64,000 bases of DNA from Cyclobacteriaceae bacterium (GCA_020436165.1 JAGQYI010000048.1:1-64000); one strand, 5' to 3'; positions 9,507 through 18,217 are shown, counted from the first letter of the stretch. The notes: generated by a model from the sequence alone, not told the origin. Numbers and translations: made by a program.

Positions 9507-10164
9507 TTTGCCAGAAGATATCGGTGATAATCATATTGCCACATCTGCTGAAACACCCATGCGGAAAGATGCTTTTGCACTCTCTGACAAAGAAAAAATA
9601 GAAAAGATTGCTGAGCATTTTAAATCAATCATGGAAATACTGGGCCTTGATCTAACAGATGACAGCCTTAGGGGGACTCCAAATCGTGTAGCAAAAATGT
9701 ACGTTAAGGAAGTATTCAGTGGTTTAAAACCAGACAACAAACCTTCAACCACTCTCTTCGAAAACAAGTTTAATTACAAGGAAATGGTGGTTGAAAAGGA
9801 AATAACCTTTTATTCACATTGCGAACACCATTTCGTTCCTATCATTGGCAAAGCTCATGTAGCATACATTTCTTCTGGCAGAGTGATAGGTCTTTCCAAA
9901 ATCAATAGAATTGTTCAGTATTATGCCAAACGGCCACAAGTTCAGGAACGCCTAACTGTTCAGGTAGCCCAGGATTTAAAAAACATTCTACAAACAGAAG
10001 ATGTTGCCGTTGTAATGGATGCCGATCATCTTTGCGTTTCTTCCAGAGGTGTATCCGACACCAATAGTAAAACAGGTACCGCTTATTTTAGTGGCAAATT
10101 CAAGGAGCAAGGTACCAAATCAGAATTCCTTAACTATATTAATAATAATGCCCGAAGCTTATAG
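9487..10164 (+). CDS. folE: GTP cyclohydrolase I
   Basis: Converts GTP to 7,8-dihydroneopterin triphosphate, the first step of folate and pterin synthesis; homodecameric and zinc-dependent. 225 aa from the ATG at 9487 (MSNTQPDLP); an ATG at 9469 in the same frame would add six residues but lies deeper in the preceding gene. Zinc-binding residues are seen in SHCEHHFVPIIGKAHVAYI and in HLCVSSRGV. VIGLSKINRIVQ and RPQVQERLT are the family signatures. The first 35 residues are not conserved. It overlaps the upstream PTPS/QueD gene, whose product would use its product directly. Confidence 0.95.
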   Translation: MSNTQPDLPEDIGDNHIATSAETPMRKDAFALSDKEKIEKIAEHFKSIMEILGLDLTDDSLRGTPNRVAKMYVKEVFSGLKPDNKPSTTLFENKFNYKEMVVEKEITFYSHCEHHFVPIIGKAHVAYISSGRVIGLSKINRIVQYYAKRPQVQERLTVQVAQDLKNILQTEDVAVVMDADHLCVSSRGVSDTNSKTGTAYFSGKFKEQGTKSEFLNYINNNARSL

Positions 10165-10211
10165 AACGAAAAAACGGCTAAGGGCAATTTTATTAATTAA
10201 ACATTCCTTTT

Positions 10212-10233
10212 AAGATAGGTTCATCTATCTTTG
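10212..10233 (+). promoter_or_regulatory. Probable hppA promoter with overlapping inverted repeat
   Basis: TATCTTTG at 10226-10233 fits the Bacteroidota -7 element (TAnnTTTG), giving a leader of about 30 bases before the hppA ATG. AAGATAG (10212-10218) and CTATCTT (10225-10231) form a perfect 7-base inverted repeat overlapping the box. No clear TTG element is seen at the usual distance upstream. Confidence 0.5.
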
Positions 10234-10267
10234 CACAACTTTTTCAAAACGAGATAAATTTTAAAGT

Positions 10268-12454
10268 ATGAATAACATTGTTTATTTAATTCCTGCCTTG
10301 GGATTAGTAGGAATCATAATTATGATGATAAAGGGTGGATGGGTAGCCAAACAGGATGCAGGAGATGCCAATATGAAAGAATTGGCTTTACATATTGCAG
10401 AAGGTGCTATGGCCTTTTTAAAAGCAGAATGGAAAGTTCTAACCTATTTTGCTGTTTTAACAGCAGTACTTCTAGGCTACTCTGGCACATTAGTGGATGA
10501 TTCCAGTCCAATTATAGCAGTTTCTTTCATAATAGGTGCAGTGTTATCAGCTTTTGCCGGCTTTTTAGGCATGAATATAGCCACCAAGGCGAATGTCAGA
10601 ACTACTCAGGCAGCTAGAACCAGCTTGAAAAAAGCATTAAGTGTTTCTTTTACCGGTGGCACCGTGATGGGATTAGGTGTTGCAGGTCTTGCCATTCTAG
10701 GTTTGGGCAGCTTATTCATTGTTTTTGTAAATATGTTTGTTCCGGAAGGAGCCTTAAGCACAGGTATTGAAATGAAAACAGCAATTGAAGTATTAGCTGG
10801 ATTTTCATTGGGTGCTGAATCTATTGCTCTTTTCGCTCGTGTAGGAGGCGGCATATATACCAAGGCGGCTGACGTGGGAGCAGATCTTGTAGGTAAAGTT
10901 GAGGCAGGAATTCCTGAAGACGATCCTCGTAATCCAGCTACCATTGCTGATAATGTGGGTGATAACGTAGGTGATGTAGCTGGTATGGGAGCTGACTTAT
11001 TTGGCTCTTATGTTGCAACAATTTTAGCAACAATGGTACTAGGACAGGAAATAGTATCCAATGATTCGTTTGGTGGTATGGCTCCAATGTTGCTTCCAAT
11101 GCTTATTGCAGGAGTAGGTATTATTTCTTCAATAATCGGTACTTTGTTTGTAAGAATTTCTAATGATCAGGGATCTGTTCAAAAGGCACTCAATATGGGT
11201 AACTGGATATCCATTGTGCTTGTAGTTTTAATTTCTTATCCACTTGTAAAATATATTCTTCCAGAAAATCTTGTTATAAGAGGTTATGCATTTACCAATA
11301 CGGATGTGTTTTACGCTATTCTGGTAGGCTCTGTTGTTGGTGCACTTATGAGTATAATTACAGAATATTATACTGCAATGGGAAGAAGGCCCGTTAACCG
11401 AATAGTAAAACAATCTTCTACAGGACATGCCACAAATATTATTGGAGGTTTAGCTATAGGAATGGAGTCTACTGTCTTTCCAATTTTAGTTTTGGCTACA
11501 GGGATTATCACATCTTATCATTTTGCAGGCCTTTATGGGGTAGCTATTGCAGCTGCAGGAATGATGGCAACTACTGCTATGCAGCTTGCCATAGATGCAT
11601 TTGGCCCAATAGCAGATAATGCGGGAGGTATTGCAGAGATGAGCAAGTTACCTGACGAAGTTAGAGAAAGAACAGATATTTTGGATGCGGTGGGCAACAC
11701 AACTGCAGCAACAGGAAAAGGTTTTGCTATTGCATCAGCTGCCTTAACAGCACTTGCTCTTTTTGCAGCATTTGTAGGTGTTGCTGGTATTGATAGTATA
11801 GATATTTATAAAGCAGAAGTTCTAGCAGGCCTGTTTGTAGGTGGAATGATACCATTTATTTTCTCTTCATTAGCAATTGCTGCTGTGGGTAGGGCTGCGA
11901 TGGCAATGGTAAAAGAGGTAAGAAGGCAGTTTAAAGAAATACCCGGAATCATGGATCACACAGCTGAACCAGAGTATAGCAAATGTGTAGACATTTCAAC
12001 AACTGCATCTATAAAAGAAATGATCTTCCCGGGACTCATAGCTCTTAACTCACCTATAATAGTAGGATATTTCTTTGGCCCGGAAGTTCTGGGCGGTTTT
12101 CTTGCCGGTATAACTGTTTCCGGGGTGTTGCTTGGGATGTTTCAAAATAATGCAGGAGGAGCATGGGACAATGCCAAAAAATCATTTGAAAAAGGCGCAG
12201 AAATAGATGGTAAAATGGAGTACAAAGGTTCTGAGGCACATGCGGCCTCTGTAACAGGTGACACCGTTGGAGATCCTTTTAAAGATACTTCAGGCCCTTC
12301 AATGAACATACTCATCAAATTAACTTCTATAGTTGCGCTTATTATTGCTCCTCATATATCAGTTAAGAATCATGCTGTACATGCAGAAAACAACAAACCT
12401 GCAACTGAAATTACAGTAGACCAAAATTTGAACGAGATAAGTCAAAATAACTAA
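10268..12454 (+). CDS. hppA: K+-dependent membrane-bound pyrophosphatase
   Basis: Ion-pumping inorganic pyrophosphatase of the inner membrane, 728 aa with about 16 membrane helices, coupling PPi hydrolysis to cation export. The PPi-binding motifs are intact: DVGADLVGKVE (202-212), EDDPRNPATIADNVGDNVGD (217-236) and the C-terminal GDTVGDPFKDTSGPS. The GNTTAATGKG motif carries Ala where K+-independent enzymes carry Lys, so it should need K+. The gate Glu of Na+ pumps (Glu246 in the Thermotoga enzyme) is Gly246 here (GADLFGSY), while a Glu is present one helix earlier at 184 (LGAESIALF). That arrangement is known in H+-pumping relatives from this phylum, so proton transport is the better guess. 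A terminator follows directly. Confidence 0.95.
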   Translation: MNNIVYLIPALGLVGIIIMMIKGGWVAKQDAGDANMKELALHIAEGAMAFLKAEWKVLTYFAVLTAVLLGYSGTLVDDSSPIIAVSFIIGAVLSAFAGFLGMNIATKANVRTTQAARTSLKKALSVSFTGGTVMGLGVAGLAILGLGSLFIVFVNMFVPEGALSTGIEMKTAIEVLAGFSLGAESIALFARVGGGIYTKAADVGADLVGKVEAGIPEDDPRNPATIADNVGDNVGDVAGMGADLFGSYVATILATMVLGQEIVSNDSFGGMAPMLLPMLIAGVGIISSIIGTLFVRISNDQGSVQKALNMGNWISIVLVVLISYPLVKYILPENLVIRGYAFTNTDVFYAILVGSVVGALMSIITEYYTAMGRRPVNRIVKQSSTGHATNIIGGLAIGMESTVFPILVLATGIITSYHFAGLYGVAIAAAGMMATTAMQLAIDAFGPIADNAGGIAEMSKLPDEVRERTDILDAVGNTTAATGKGFAIASAALTALALFAAFVGVAGIDSIDIYKAEVLAGLFVGGMIPFIFSSLAIAAVGRAAMAMVKEVRRQFKEIPGIMDHTAEPEYSKCVDISTTASIKEMIFPGLIALNSPIIVGYFFGPEVLGGFLAGITVSGVLLGMFQNNAGGAWDNAKKSFEKGAEIDGKMEYKGSEAHAASVTGDTVGDPFKDTSGPSMNILIKLTSIVALIIAPHISVKNHAVHAENNKPATEITVDQNLNEISQNN

Positions 12455-12474
12455 GTAAGAATTTTACTAATTTT

Positions 12475-12500
12475 AAAGGCTCCTTTTGGAGCCTTTTTTA
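12475..12500 (+). terminator. Rho-independent terminator after hppA
   Basis: AAAGGCTCC, loop TTTT, GGAGCCTTT and a further T run lie 20 bases after the hppA stop. Any longer reading of the next gene starting at 12486 would begin inside this hairpin, so that start is rejected. Confidence 0.9.
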
Positions 12501-12515
12501 TGTAAATTATTCTAT

Positions 12516-12944
12516 ATGAAACAACTAAGAATATCTCTGTTGCTAGTGACATGTTTAATAACCATTCAAACCAGTGGGCAATCCATAGTAGGTAAATGGA
12601 AAACCATTGATGATGAAACCGGCAAACCAAAATCGATCGTAGAAATATTCATGAAAGATGGCAAGGCTTATGGCAAAATTGTCAAGCTGTTTAGAGAACC
12701 GGGCGAAGACCCAGATCCTATTTGCGATGATTGTACTGATTACAGAAAAGATCAAAAAGTTATTGGCATGACCATTATTACGGATATGGAAAAAGATGGA
12801 GACGAATGGGAAGATGGCGAAATACTTGATCCCAAAAATGGCAAAGTCTATGACTGCCGGCTTTGGGTAGAAGATAACAAGCTGATGGTCAGAGGCTATA
12901 TAGCCTTCTTTTTCAGGACTCAAACCTGGCTCCCGGTAGAATAG
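12516..12944 (+). CDS. Secreted DUF2147 protein
   Basis: A 142-aa exported protein of the DUF2147 family. Residues 1-20 are a signal peptide (MKQLRISLLLVTCLITIQTS). The mature part opens with the family motif SIVGKWKTIDDETGKPKSIVEI, followed by YGKIVKLF, a CDDC pair and W-E-D-G-E-I-L-D-P-K-N-G-K-VYDC. The family is common in Bacteroidota and Proteobacteria; its function is not established. The ATG at 12516 is chosen because it gives a proper signal peptide and lies beyond the hppA terminator. It stands alone between two terminators. Confidence 0.85.
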   Translation: MKQLRISLLLVTCLITIQTSGQSIVGKWKTIDDETGKPKSIVEIFMKDGKAYGKIVKLFREPGEDPDPICDDCTDYRKDQKVIGMTIITDMEKDGDEWEDGEILDPKNGKVYDCRLWVEDNKLMVRGYIAFFFRTQTWLPVE

Positions 12945-13047
12945 GTAATTCGCCTAATTTTTCTTTTAGGTAATTACCCAATACCAATTATACCTGGCGC
13001 CACTAATTTTGCTTCATAAGTTTTTTCATGAAGTTAGGTTAGGTGAT

Positions 13048-13080
13048 AAAAGCGCTTGTAATACGTACAAGCGCTTTTTC
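13048..13080 (+). terminator. Rho-independent terminator after the DUF2147 gene
   Basis: AAAAGCGCTTGTA pairs with TACAAGCGCTTTTT around a short ATACG-type loop, ending in T residues. The stem is strong and A/T flanked, so it could work in both directions. The rest of 12945-13228 shows nothing else clear. Confidence 0.85.
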
Positions 13081-13228
13081 TATTGCAAGTAATCTTCTAT
13101 TATTGAATAGAAATTATCATTTTTAACAAATTGTATCTCTCCAAAAAATAAGAAAAATATAAAGGAAATATTTTTTGTACTTTTTGGGGTTACTACCAAA
13201 ACATTAACCGTATAAACCACAAATACTG

Positions 13229-13768
13229 ATGACCGACCAGGAGATATTTGATAAAATATGTCAGGGCGATGAAAGTGCCTTAAAGGTAATTTACCAAAAG
13301 TATTATCGAATGATGGTGCGATTGGTACTTAACAATAGTGGCACGGAACAAGAAGCCAAAGACATATATCAGGAAGCAGTGGTAGTATTTTGGCAAAAGG
13401 CGGTAAGCGGTAATTTAGTGTTGACCTCAAAAATCAGCACGTATATATATAGTATTTGTTTAAACCTTTGGCGAAAAGAGCTTGACAGGAAAAAACGACA
13501 TACGAATGAAGAACACGATAGACCTCATTATCAGCAACAGGAAAAGGAGGAACGGGAACGGATAGTGAGGGAATGTATTGACCAGTTAGGTGATACATGT
13601 AGAAAGGTTTTATCGTATTACTACTTTGATGGTATGTCGATGCAGGAAATAGCAGATCGTGTTGGGTTTGCAAATACAGATACAGCAAAAACGAAAAAAT
13701 ATAAATGTAAGAAAAAGCTGGATGAATTAATAAAAACAGCATATTCAGCGCATGATTTCTTAGACTGA
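13229..13768 (+). CDS. ECF-type RNA polymerase sigma factor
   Basis: A 179-aa sigma-70 family factor of the extracytoplasmic type. Region 2 spans about residues 20-90 (IYQKYYRMMVRLVL, DIYQEAVVVFWQ and TYIYSICLNLWR), and region 4 about 112-170 with a helix-turn-helix around YYFDGMSMQEIADRVGF. Between them is a charged linker rich in Glu, Arg and His. The next gene, separated by one base, encodes a membrane protein that resembles an anti-sigma factor, so the pair is probably an envelope-responsive switch. It lies just ahead of ftsX and the envelope operon, though that operon appears to have its own promoter. Confidence 0.9.
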   Translation: MTDQEIFDKICQGDESALKVIYQKYYRMMVRLVLNNSGTEQEAKDIYQEAVVVFWQKAVSGNLVLTSKISTYIYSICLNLWRKELDRKKRHTNEEHDRPHYQQQEKEERERIVRECIDQLGDTCRKVLSYYYFDGMSMQEIADRVGFANTDTAKTKKYKCKKKLDELIKTAYSAHDFLD

Positions 13769-13769
13769 T

Positions 13770-14627
13770 ATGAAGAATATTGATAAAATAGCGGCTTATT
13801 TTGATAACGAGCTTACCGAAGCTGAAAAGCAGAATTTTTTAAGCGAGCTTGAATCTAACCCAGAGTTGAAAAATGAATTTGATTTTCAACAGCATGTGGT
13901 GGATGGAATTAAAGCGGTAAGAAAAGCTGAATTGAAAGCTATGCTTAACAGTGTTCCGGTTGCTTCTGTGGGAACTTCTTCTACATCTGTTATCTCAAAA
14001 ATGATTATAGGTGGTGCAGCTGCCGTAATAATAGGATCCGGCATTTATTGGTACTATTTTACTTCAAATACCCCTTCAGAATCTATTCAGGAACCGGTAA
14101 CAATTGAATACACTCAAAAAGATGTACCTGTAACTATTGAAGAGGATAATCAGCAAGCCATACTTGAAGAGCAGGAACCTGAAAATACAGTAAGCTCTGA
14201 AACTGATATTATAGAAAGAAAAGAAATGCCTGCTGAAAAACCAGCTAGTAAACCAACTGCCAGTATTCCTGTAATGCCAGATACCGAAGAATCATTTTCT
14301 TCTCAAGCTTTACCTGAGGAAAGTCTTGAAGTCCCAAAAACGGTAAGTAATGCTTCTGTAAACCTTAACAGTAAGATAGATGTGGAAGTTAAAATGAAGA
14401 AAAAGTATGATTTCCACTATCAATTCGATGCTGGCAAATTAGTTCTTTACGGTGATTTTGACGATTCTTTATTTGAAGTTCTTGAGCTTAACGATCAAGA
14501 CGAGAGCAAACTCTATCTGTACTACAAGTCAAATTATTATTTTTTGAATGACAAATCAGGAGAGATTGCGGAATTGAAACCCGTAAAAGATGCTGCTTTA
14601 ACTCAAAAACTGGAAACTCTTAGATAA
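13770..14627 (+). CDS. Probable membrane anti-sigma factor
   Basis: A 285-aa protein. Residues 1-65 (IAAYFDNELTEAEKQNFLSE, then helices) look like the cytoplasmic sigma-binding start of anti-sigma proteins, without the zinc-binding HxxxCxxC. One membrane helix follows at about 70-92 (MIIGGAAAVIIGSGIYWYYF). Residues about 93-190 are a low-complexity Glu/Pro/Ser linker, and 195-285 a small periplasmic domain rich in Tyr, Lys and Asp that I do not recognise. One base separates it from the ECF sigma gene. The role comes from this pairing and topology; no family signature proves it. Confidence 0.7.
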   Translation: MKNIDKIAAYFDNELTEAEKQNFLSELESNPELKNEFDFQQHVVDGIKAVRKAELKAMLNSVPVASVGTSSTSVISKMIIGGAAAVIIGSGIYWYYFTSNTPSESIQEPVTIEYTQKDVPVTIEEDNQQAILEEQEPENTVSSETDIIERKEMPAEKPASKPTASIPVMPDTEESFSSQALPEESLEVPKTVSNASVNLNSKIDVEVKMKKKYDFHYQFDAGKLVLYGDFDDSLFEVLELNDQDESKLYLYYKSNYYFLNDKSGEIAELKPVKDAALTQKLETLR

Positions 14628-14652
14628 TATCTAAGTTGTCAATTGAAGCCTT

Positions 14653-14696
14653 CACTAAAATATTTGGTTAACTTTGAACCAAAGTAAATTTTAGTG
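14653..14696 (+). promoter_or_regulatory. ftsX promoter and nested hairpin reaching the GTG start
   Basis: TAACTTTG (14669-14676) fits the Bacteroidota -7 box. Around it lie two nested perfect inverted repeats: TTTGGTT (14663-14669) with AACCAAA (14677-14683), and CACTAAAAT (14653-14661) with ATTTTAGTG (14688-14696). The outer right arm contains the GTG start codon of ftsX (14694-14696). This could be an operator over the promoter, or an RNA hairpin that hides the start if transcription begins further upstream. Confidence 0.55.
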
Positions 14697-15590
14697 AGAA
14701 CAACCGCACCAGTAAAAAAAAGAAAGCTTGGCTCCTATCCTTTTGTAAGTGTAGTTTTTTCAATTTCACTTGCACTATTTGTTATTGGTCTTTTGGGCTT
14801 GCTCATATTGCACTCTCAAAAACTAACACGCCTTATTAAGGAAAATGTTGAAATGCAGGTATACTTAAATAAGGACGTTTCCAACTCCCAAAAAACGCAA
14901 ATCAGGCACTCACTTCAGCAATCTGAATTCGTTTCCAAAGACCTTAATGGAGTTCCACAAGTGTCTTTTGTTTCGAAGCATCAGGCAGAAGAAAATTTTA
15001 TAGCGGAAACGGGTGAAGACTTTGCCAGTTTTTTAGGAGAAAATCCATTGAGAGATGTTTTTACAATTAAAATAGATGAGGCACATCAAACGGAAGAGCA
15101 GATGGCTGCGATTAAGAAAAGACTTGCTATCTTACCAGGAGTTTATGAAGTAGAGTATGTGGGCAATCTTGTTAAATCAATAAACAAGAATATTGCTAAC
15201 ATAAGCCTGGTTTTAGCGGCTTTTGCCGGCCTATTGGTTTTTGTGGTTATTATTCTAATTAATAACACTATAAAACTTGCCCTTTTTACACAACGTTTTC
15301 TCATTAGAAGTATGCAGTTAGTAGGTGCCACCAATGGCTTTATAAGAAAACCATTTCTTTTGCGCTCAATTGGTCATGGAATTATTTCAGGTATCATTGC
15401 TTCAGCAGCTTTATTTGGTGTAAGCGAATATGGATATAGGCGAATTGAAGACTTAGTGTTGTTAAAAGACGTTAACCAATTGTATCTATTATTTGCTGTT
15501 TTATTATTTTTAGGAGGATTTTTGGGGTTTTTCAGTACCTTAAGGTCCGTAAACAAATATTTAAAACTTTCTCTTGACGAACTTTATTAA
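14694..15590 (+). CDS. ftsX: Cell division protein FtsX
   Basis: Membrane subunit of the FtsEX complex, which couples the divisome to peptidoglycan hydrolases. 298 aa, close to the usual length. The first membrane helix is at about 17-42; then comes a periplasmic domain with VEMQVYLNKDVSN and LRDVFTIKIDE, and a C-terminal FtsX core of three helices (about 168-192, 215-240 and 262-282). The start is GTG at 14694; no earlier in-frame start fits. FtsE is not adjacent. It heads a tight operon with DUF3098, uppP, truB and ribF, a gene order common in Bacteroidota. Confidence 0.92.
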   Translation: MRTTAPVKKRKLGSYPFVSVVFSISLALFVIGLLGLLILHSQKLTRLIKENVEMQVYLNKDVSNSQKTQIRHSLQQSEFVSKDLNGVPQVSFVSKHQAEENFIAETGEDFASFLGENPLRDVFTIKIDEAHQTEEQMAAIKKRLAILPGVYEVEYVGNLVKSINKNIANISLVLAAFAGLLVFVVIILINNTIKLALFTQRFLIRSMQLVGATNGFIRKPFLLRSIGHGIISGIIASAALFGVSEYGYRRIEDLVLLKDVNQLYLLFAVLLFLGGFLGFFSTLRSVNKYLKLSLDELY

Positions 15591-15593
15591 CCT

Positions 15594-15806
15594 ATGAGTG
15601 ATTCACCTATGCCATTTGGCAAAAACAACTACATTATAATGCTTGTTGGTATCGCATTGTTGATTATCGGCTTTATTATTATGGCACATGACTCTGAGCC
15701 TTATGGATTAGGCTTTAATGGTATTACTCTCGGTCCCATTATTGTAATGGCCGGTTTCATAACCGAATTATTTGCTATTACACGTAAACCTAAAACAAAG
15801 GAATGA
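15594..15806 (+). CDS. DUF3098 small membrane protein
   Basis: A 70-aa protein with two membrane helices, at about 13-31 (IIMLVGIALLIIGFIIM) and 43-64 (ITLGPIIVMAGFITELFAI), and a short Lys-rich tail. The start MPFGKNNYIIMLVGI is typical of the DUF3098 family, which sits next to ftsX and uppP in many Bacteroidota and has no known function. It lies 3 bases after ftsX, and its stop overlaps the start of uppP by four bases, so it is translated with them and may assist division or lipid-carrier recycling. Confidence 0.85.
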   Translation: MSDSPMPFGKNNYIIMLVGIALLIIGFIIMAHDSEPYGLGFNGITLGPIIVMAGFITELFAITRKPKTKE

Positions 15807-16603
15807 GCACTTGGGAGGCCCTGTTACTGGGCATTATTCAAGGGTTAACTGAGTTTTTACCCGTTAGCAGTAGCGGTCATTTGCAAATTGGTACAGCACT
15901 TCTCGGTATTCAATCTTCCGAAAACCTTTTGTTTACAGTTATAGTGCATGGTGCAACAGTACTAAGTACAATAATTGTTTTTAGAAAAGACATTGCTCAC
16001 ATTATAAAGGGACTGTTTGAATTTAAATTTAATGAAGAGACCAAACTGGTATTGTACATTATCATATCAATGATACCTGTCGGGATTATCGGAGTATTCT
16101 TTGAGTCAGAAGTTGAAAAGTTCTTTGAAGGAAGAACCATTTTCGTGGCATCCATGCTAATGATCACTGGTTTTATTCTACTGGCATCCAATTATTTGAA
16201 AGCAAAAAATAAAACCGGGGAGATTACAACAACTAATTCGTTTATTATTGGTTTGGCTCAGGCATTTGCCGTTTTACCTGGTATTTCACGTTCTGGTTCT
16301 ACAATTGCAACAGCACTTATACTTGGAGTTGACAAAGAAAAAGCTACAAGATTTTCCTTTCTAATGGTTATTCCTCCTATTCTTGGAGCTACCTTATTAA
16401 AGGTAAAAGATGTAGTAGAACAACCTGCTCTACACACAGATATTTCAACCGCAGCACTGTTGTCAGGTTTCTTTGCAGCATTTGTATTTGGAATTATTGC
16501 GTGCAAATGGATGATCAATATTGTTAAGAAAGGCAGCTTGGTTTATTTCGCCTATTATTGCTTTATTATAGCAACAATTACCATCATAACTCAACTGTTA
16601 TGA
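15803..16603 (+). CDS. uppP: Undecaprenyl-diphosphate phosphatase
   Basis: Inner-membrane phosphatase that recycles undecaprenyl diphosphate to the monophosphate carrier used for cell wall and surface glycans (also called BacA). 266 aa, usual length, with about 8 helices. Both catalytic motifs are present: EFLPVSSSGHL (residues 17-27) and LPGISRSGST (about 155-164). Its start overlaps the DUF3098 stop and its stop overlaps truB by four bases (ATGA), so translation is coupled on both sides. The lipid carrier it recycles would also serve the glycan locus at the right end of the window. Confidence 0.95.
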   Translation: MSTWEALLLGIIQGLTEFLPVSSSGHLQIGTALLGIQSSENLLFTVIVHGATVLSTIIVFRKDIAHIIKGLFEFKFNEETKLVLYIIISMIPVGIIGVFFESEVEKFFEGRTIFVASMLMITGFILLASNYLKAKNKTGEITTTNSFIIGLAQAFAVLPGISRSGSTIATALILGVDKEKATRFSFLMVIPPILGATLLKVKDVVEQPALHTDISTAALLSGFFAAFVFGIIACKWMINIVKKGSLVYFAYYCFIIATITIITQLL

Positions 16604-17268
16604 GTGAGACTGAGCAAAACGAAGGCTCTGTTATTTTGGTTGACAAACCCCTTGAGTGGACTTCATTTGATGTTGTAAAAAAGCTTCGATACAAACTCAA
16701 GGTTAAAAAAATTGGCCATGCCGGAACATTAGACCCATTAGCGACTGGACTATTAATATTGTGTACGGGTAAGAAAACAAAGCAAATCAATACTATTCAA
16801 GAGCAACCCAAAGAATACACTGGCTCCATGGTATTAGGCAAAGTAACTGCCAGTTATGATCTTGAAACCCCCATTGAGGAAGGAGGTGATATTTCCAGTA
16901 TAACGGCAGAAACATTAAATGGACTTCTGCCTGAATTCACTGGCCCAATTCAACAAGTACCTCCCATATATTCTGCTATTAAAGTGGATGGAAAACGCGC
17001 CTACACCAAAGCCAGGAAAGGAGAACAAATAGAACTGAAGCCAAGATCTGTACACATTTACAATTTTGAACTAACAGATATCAATATTCCAATTGTAAAA
17101 TTTAAAGTGAATTGCTCGAAAGGTACGTATATTAGAAGCCTTGTTAACGATTTTGGACAGGCAGCTGGCTGCGGAGCTTATTTGTCTGAACTTCGTAGAA
17201 CGAAAATTGGTGAATACACTATTGAAGATGCATCAAGCATCGACAAAATTACCTATGAGGGTTTATAA
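16600..17268 (+). CDS. truB: tRNA pseudouridine-55 synthase TruB
   Basis: Makes pseudouridine 55 in the T loop of tRNAs. 222 aa from the ATG at 16600, which overlaps the uppP stop; a longer frame from 16558 would add 14 unconserved residues. The catalytic Asp45 lies in GHAGTLDPLATGLL. The KxxGHAGTLDP and YIRSLVNDFGQ motifs confirm the family. It lacks the C-terminal PUA extension of longer TruB proteins, as is usual in Bacteroidota. Its last 14 bases overlap ribF. Confidence 0.95.
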   Translation: MSETEQNEGSVILVDKPLEWTSFDVVKKLRYKLKVKKIGHAGTLDPLATGLLILCTGKKTKQINTIQEQPKEYTGSMVLGKVTASYDLETPIEEGGDISSITAETLNGLLPEFTGPIQQVPPIYSAIKVDGKRAYTKARKGEQIELKPRSVHIYNFELTDINIPIVKFKVNCSKGTYIRSLVNDFGQAAGCGAYLSELRRTKIGEYTIEDASSIDKITYEGL

Positions 17269-18217
17269 CGGGATAGAAGAGTTTTCCAGATTAGATAATG
17301 CTGTTGTTACTTCCGGCACCTTTGATGGCGTTCATATTGGTCATCAAAAAATACTTAACCGATTAAGAGATCATGCAAAAGCCAATGCCGGAGAAACGGT
17401 ATTAATTACTTATTGGCCCCACCCGCGCCTGGTTTTGGGCAATAACAAATCAATTAAACTTCTTACCACTTTCGAAGAACGGATTAAACTTCTGGAACGA
17501 TTCGGACTTGATCATTTGATAAAAATTCATTTCACTAAAGAGTTTTCCCAAACATCTTCAAAAGACTTTATTAAAAACATTCTTGTTAGCGGCATTGGTA
17601 CCAAAACATTAGTAATTGGCTATGATCATCGATTTGGGTTTAATAGGGAAGGAAGTTTTGAGGCTTTGTCTGCAGATGCTCCAATGTATGGTTTTGATGT
17701 GGAAGAAATACCCAAACAAGAAATTGATCATATTGCAGTGAGCTCAACCAAAATAAGAGAGCATCTTTCCAAAGGCGAAATCCATATTAGCAATCAATAC
17801 CTCGGATATCCATATTGCCTGCACGGCATGGTGGTAAAAGGAAATCAGTTGGGTCGTAAATTAGGTTTTCCAACTGCTAATATTGACCTGAATTCAGACC
17901 TTAAATTGATTCCTTCTGTTGGTAGTTATGCGGTGTTGGTTGAAGTAAATAACAATAGCTATATGGGTATGCTTAACATTGGCGTAAGACCTACGATCAA
18001 TAAAAATTTGTCGGGGAGTGAGTATGAGCAAACCATTGAAGCTCATATTTTTAACTTTGATGAGGATATTTATGGAAAAGAAATAACCATTAAATTCATT
18101 AAATTGATCCGCAAAGAAGAAAAATTTGAATCATTGGAAGCACTTAACGCACAACTTAAAAAAGATAAAGAGTCCGCTTTAGCTATTTTAACTGCGTCTG
18201 ACCTAAACATTGCCTGA
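17255..18217 (+). CDS. ribF: Bifunctional riboflavin kinase/FAD synthetase
   Basis: Makes FMN from riboflavin and then FAD. 320 aa. The N-terminal FAD synthetase has TSGTFDGVHIGHQKIL (HxGH nucleotide site, about residues 19-34) and SSTKIREHL; the C-terminal flavokinase has GRKLGFPTANI and MLNIGVRPT. The ATG at 17255 (MRVYNGIEEF) is chosen because it matches the family start and overlaps truB by only 14 bases. There is no leader and hence no FMN riboswitch. It is followed one base later by acetoacetyl-CoA synthetase. Confidence 0.95.
   Translation: MRVYNGIEEFSRLDNAVVTSGTFDGVHIGHQKILNRLRDHAKANAGETVLITYWPHPRLVLGNNKSIKLLTTFEERIKLLERFGLDHLIKIHFTKEFSQTSSKDFIKNILVSGIGTKTLVIGYDHRFGFNREGSFEALSADAPMYGFDVEEIPKQEIDHIAVSSTKIREHLSKGEIHISNQYLGYPYCLHGMVVKGNQLGRKLGFPTANIDLNSDLKLIPSVGSYAVLVEVNNNSYMGMLNIGVRPTINKNLSGSEYEQTIEAHIFNFDEDIYGKEITIKFIKLIRKEEKFESLEALNAQLKKDKESALAILTASDLNIA

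Noticed and set aside
17141-17254. Longer ribF reading from 17141
   Set aside because: The extra 38 residues lie wholly within truB and are unlike the family start; the ATG at 17255 begins the conserved sequence.
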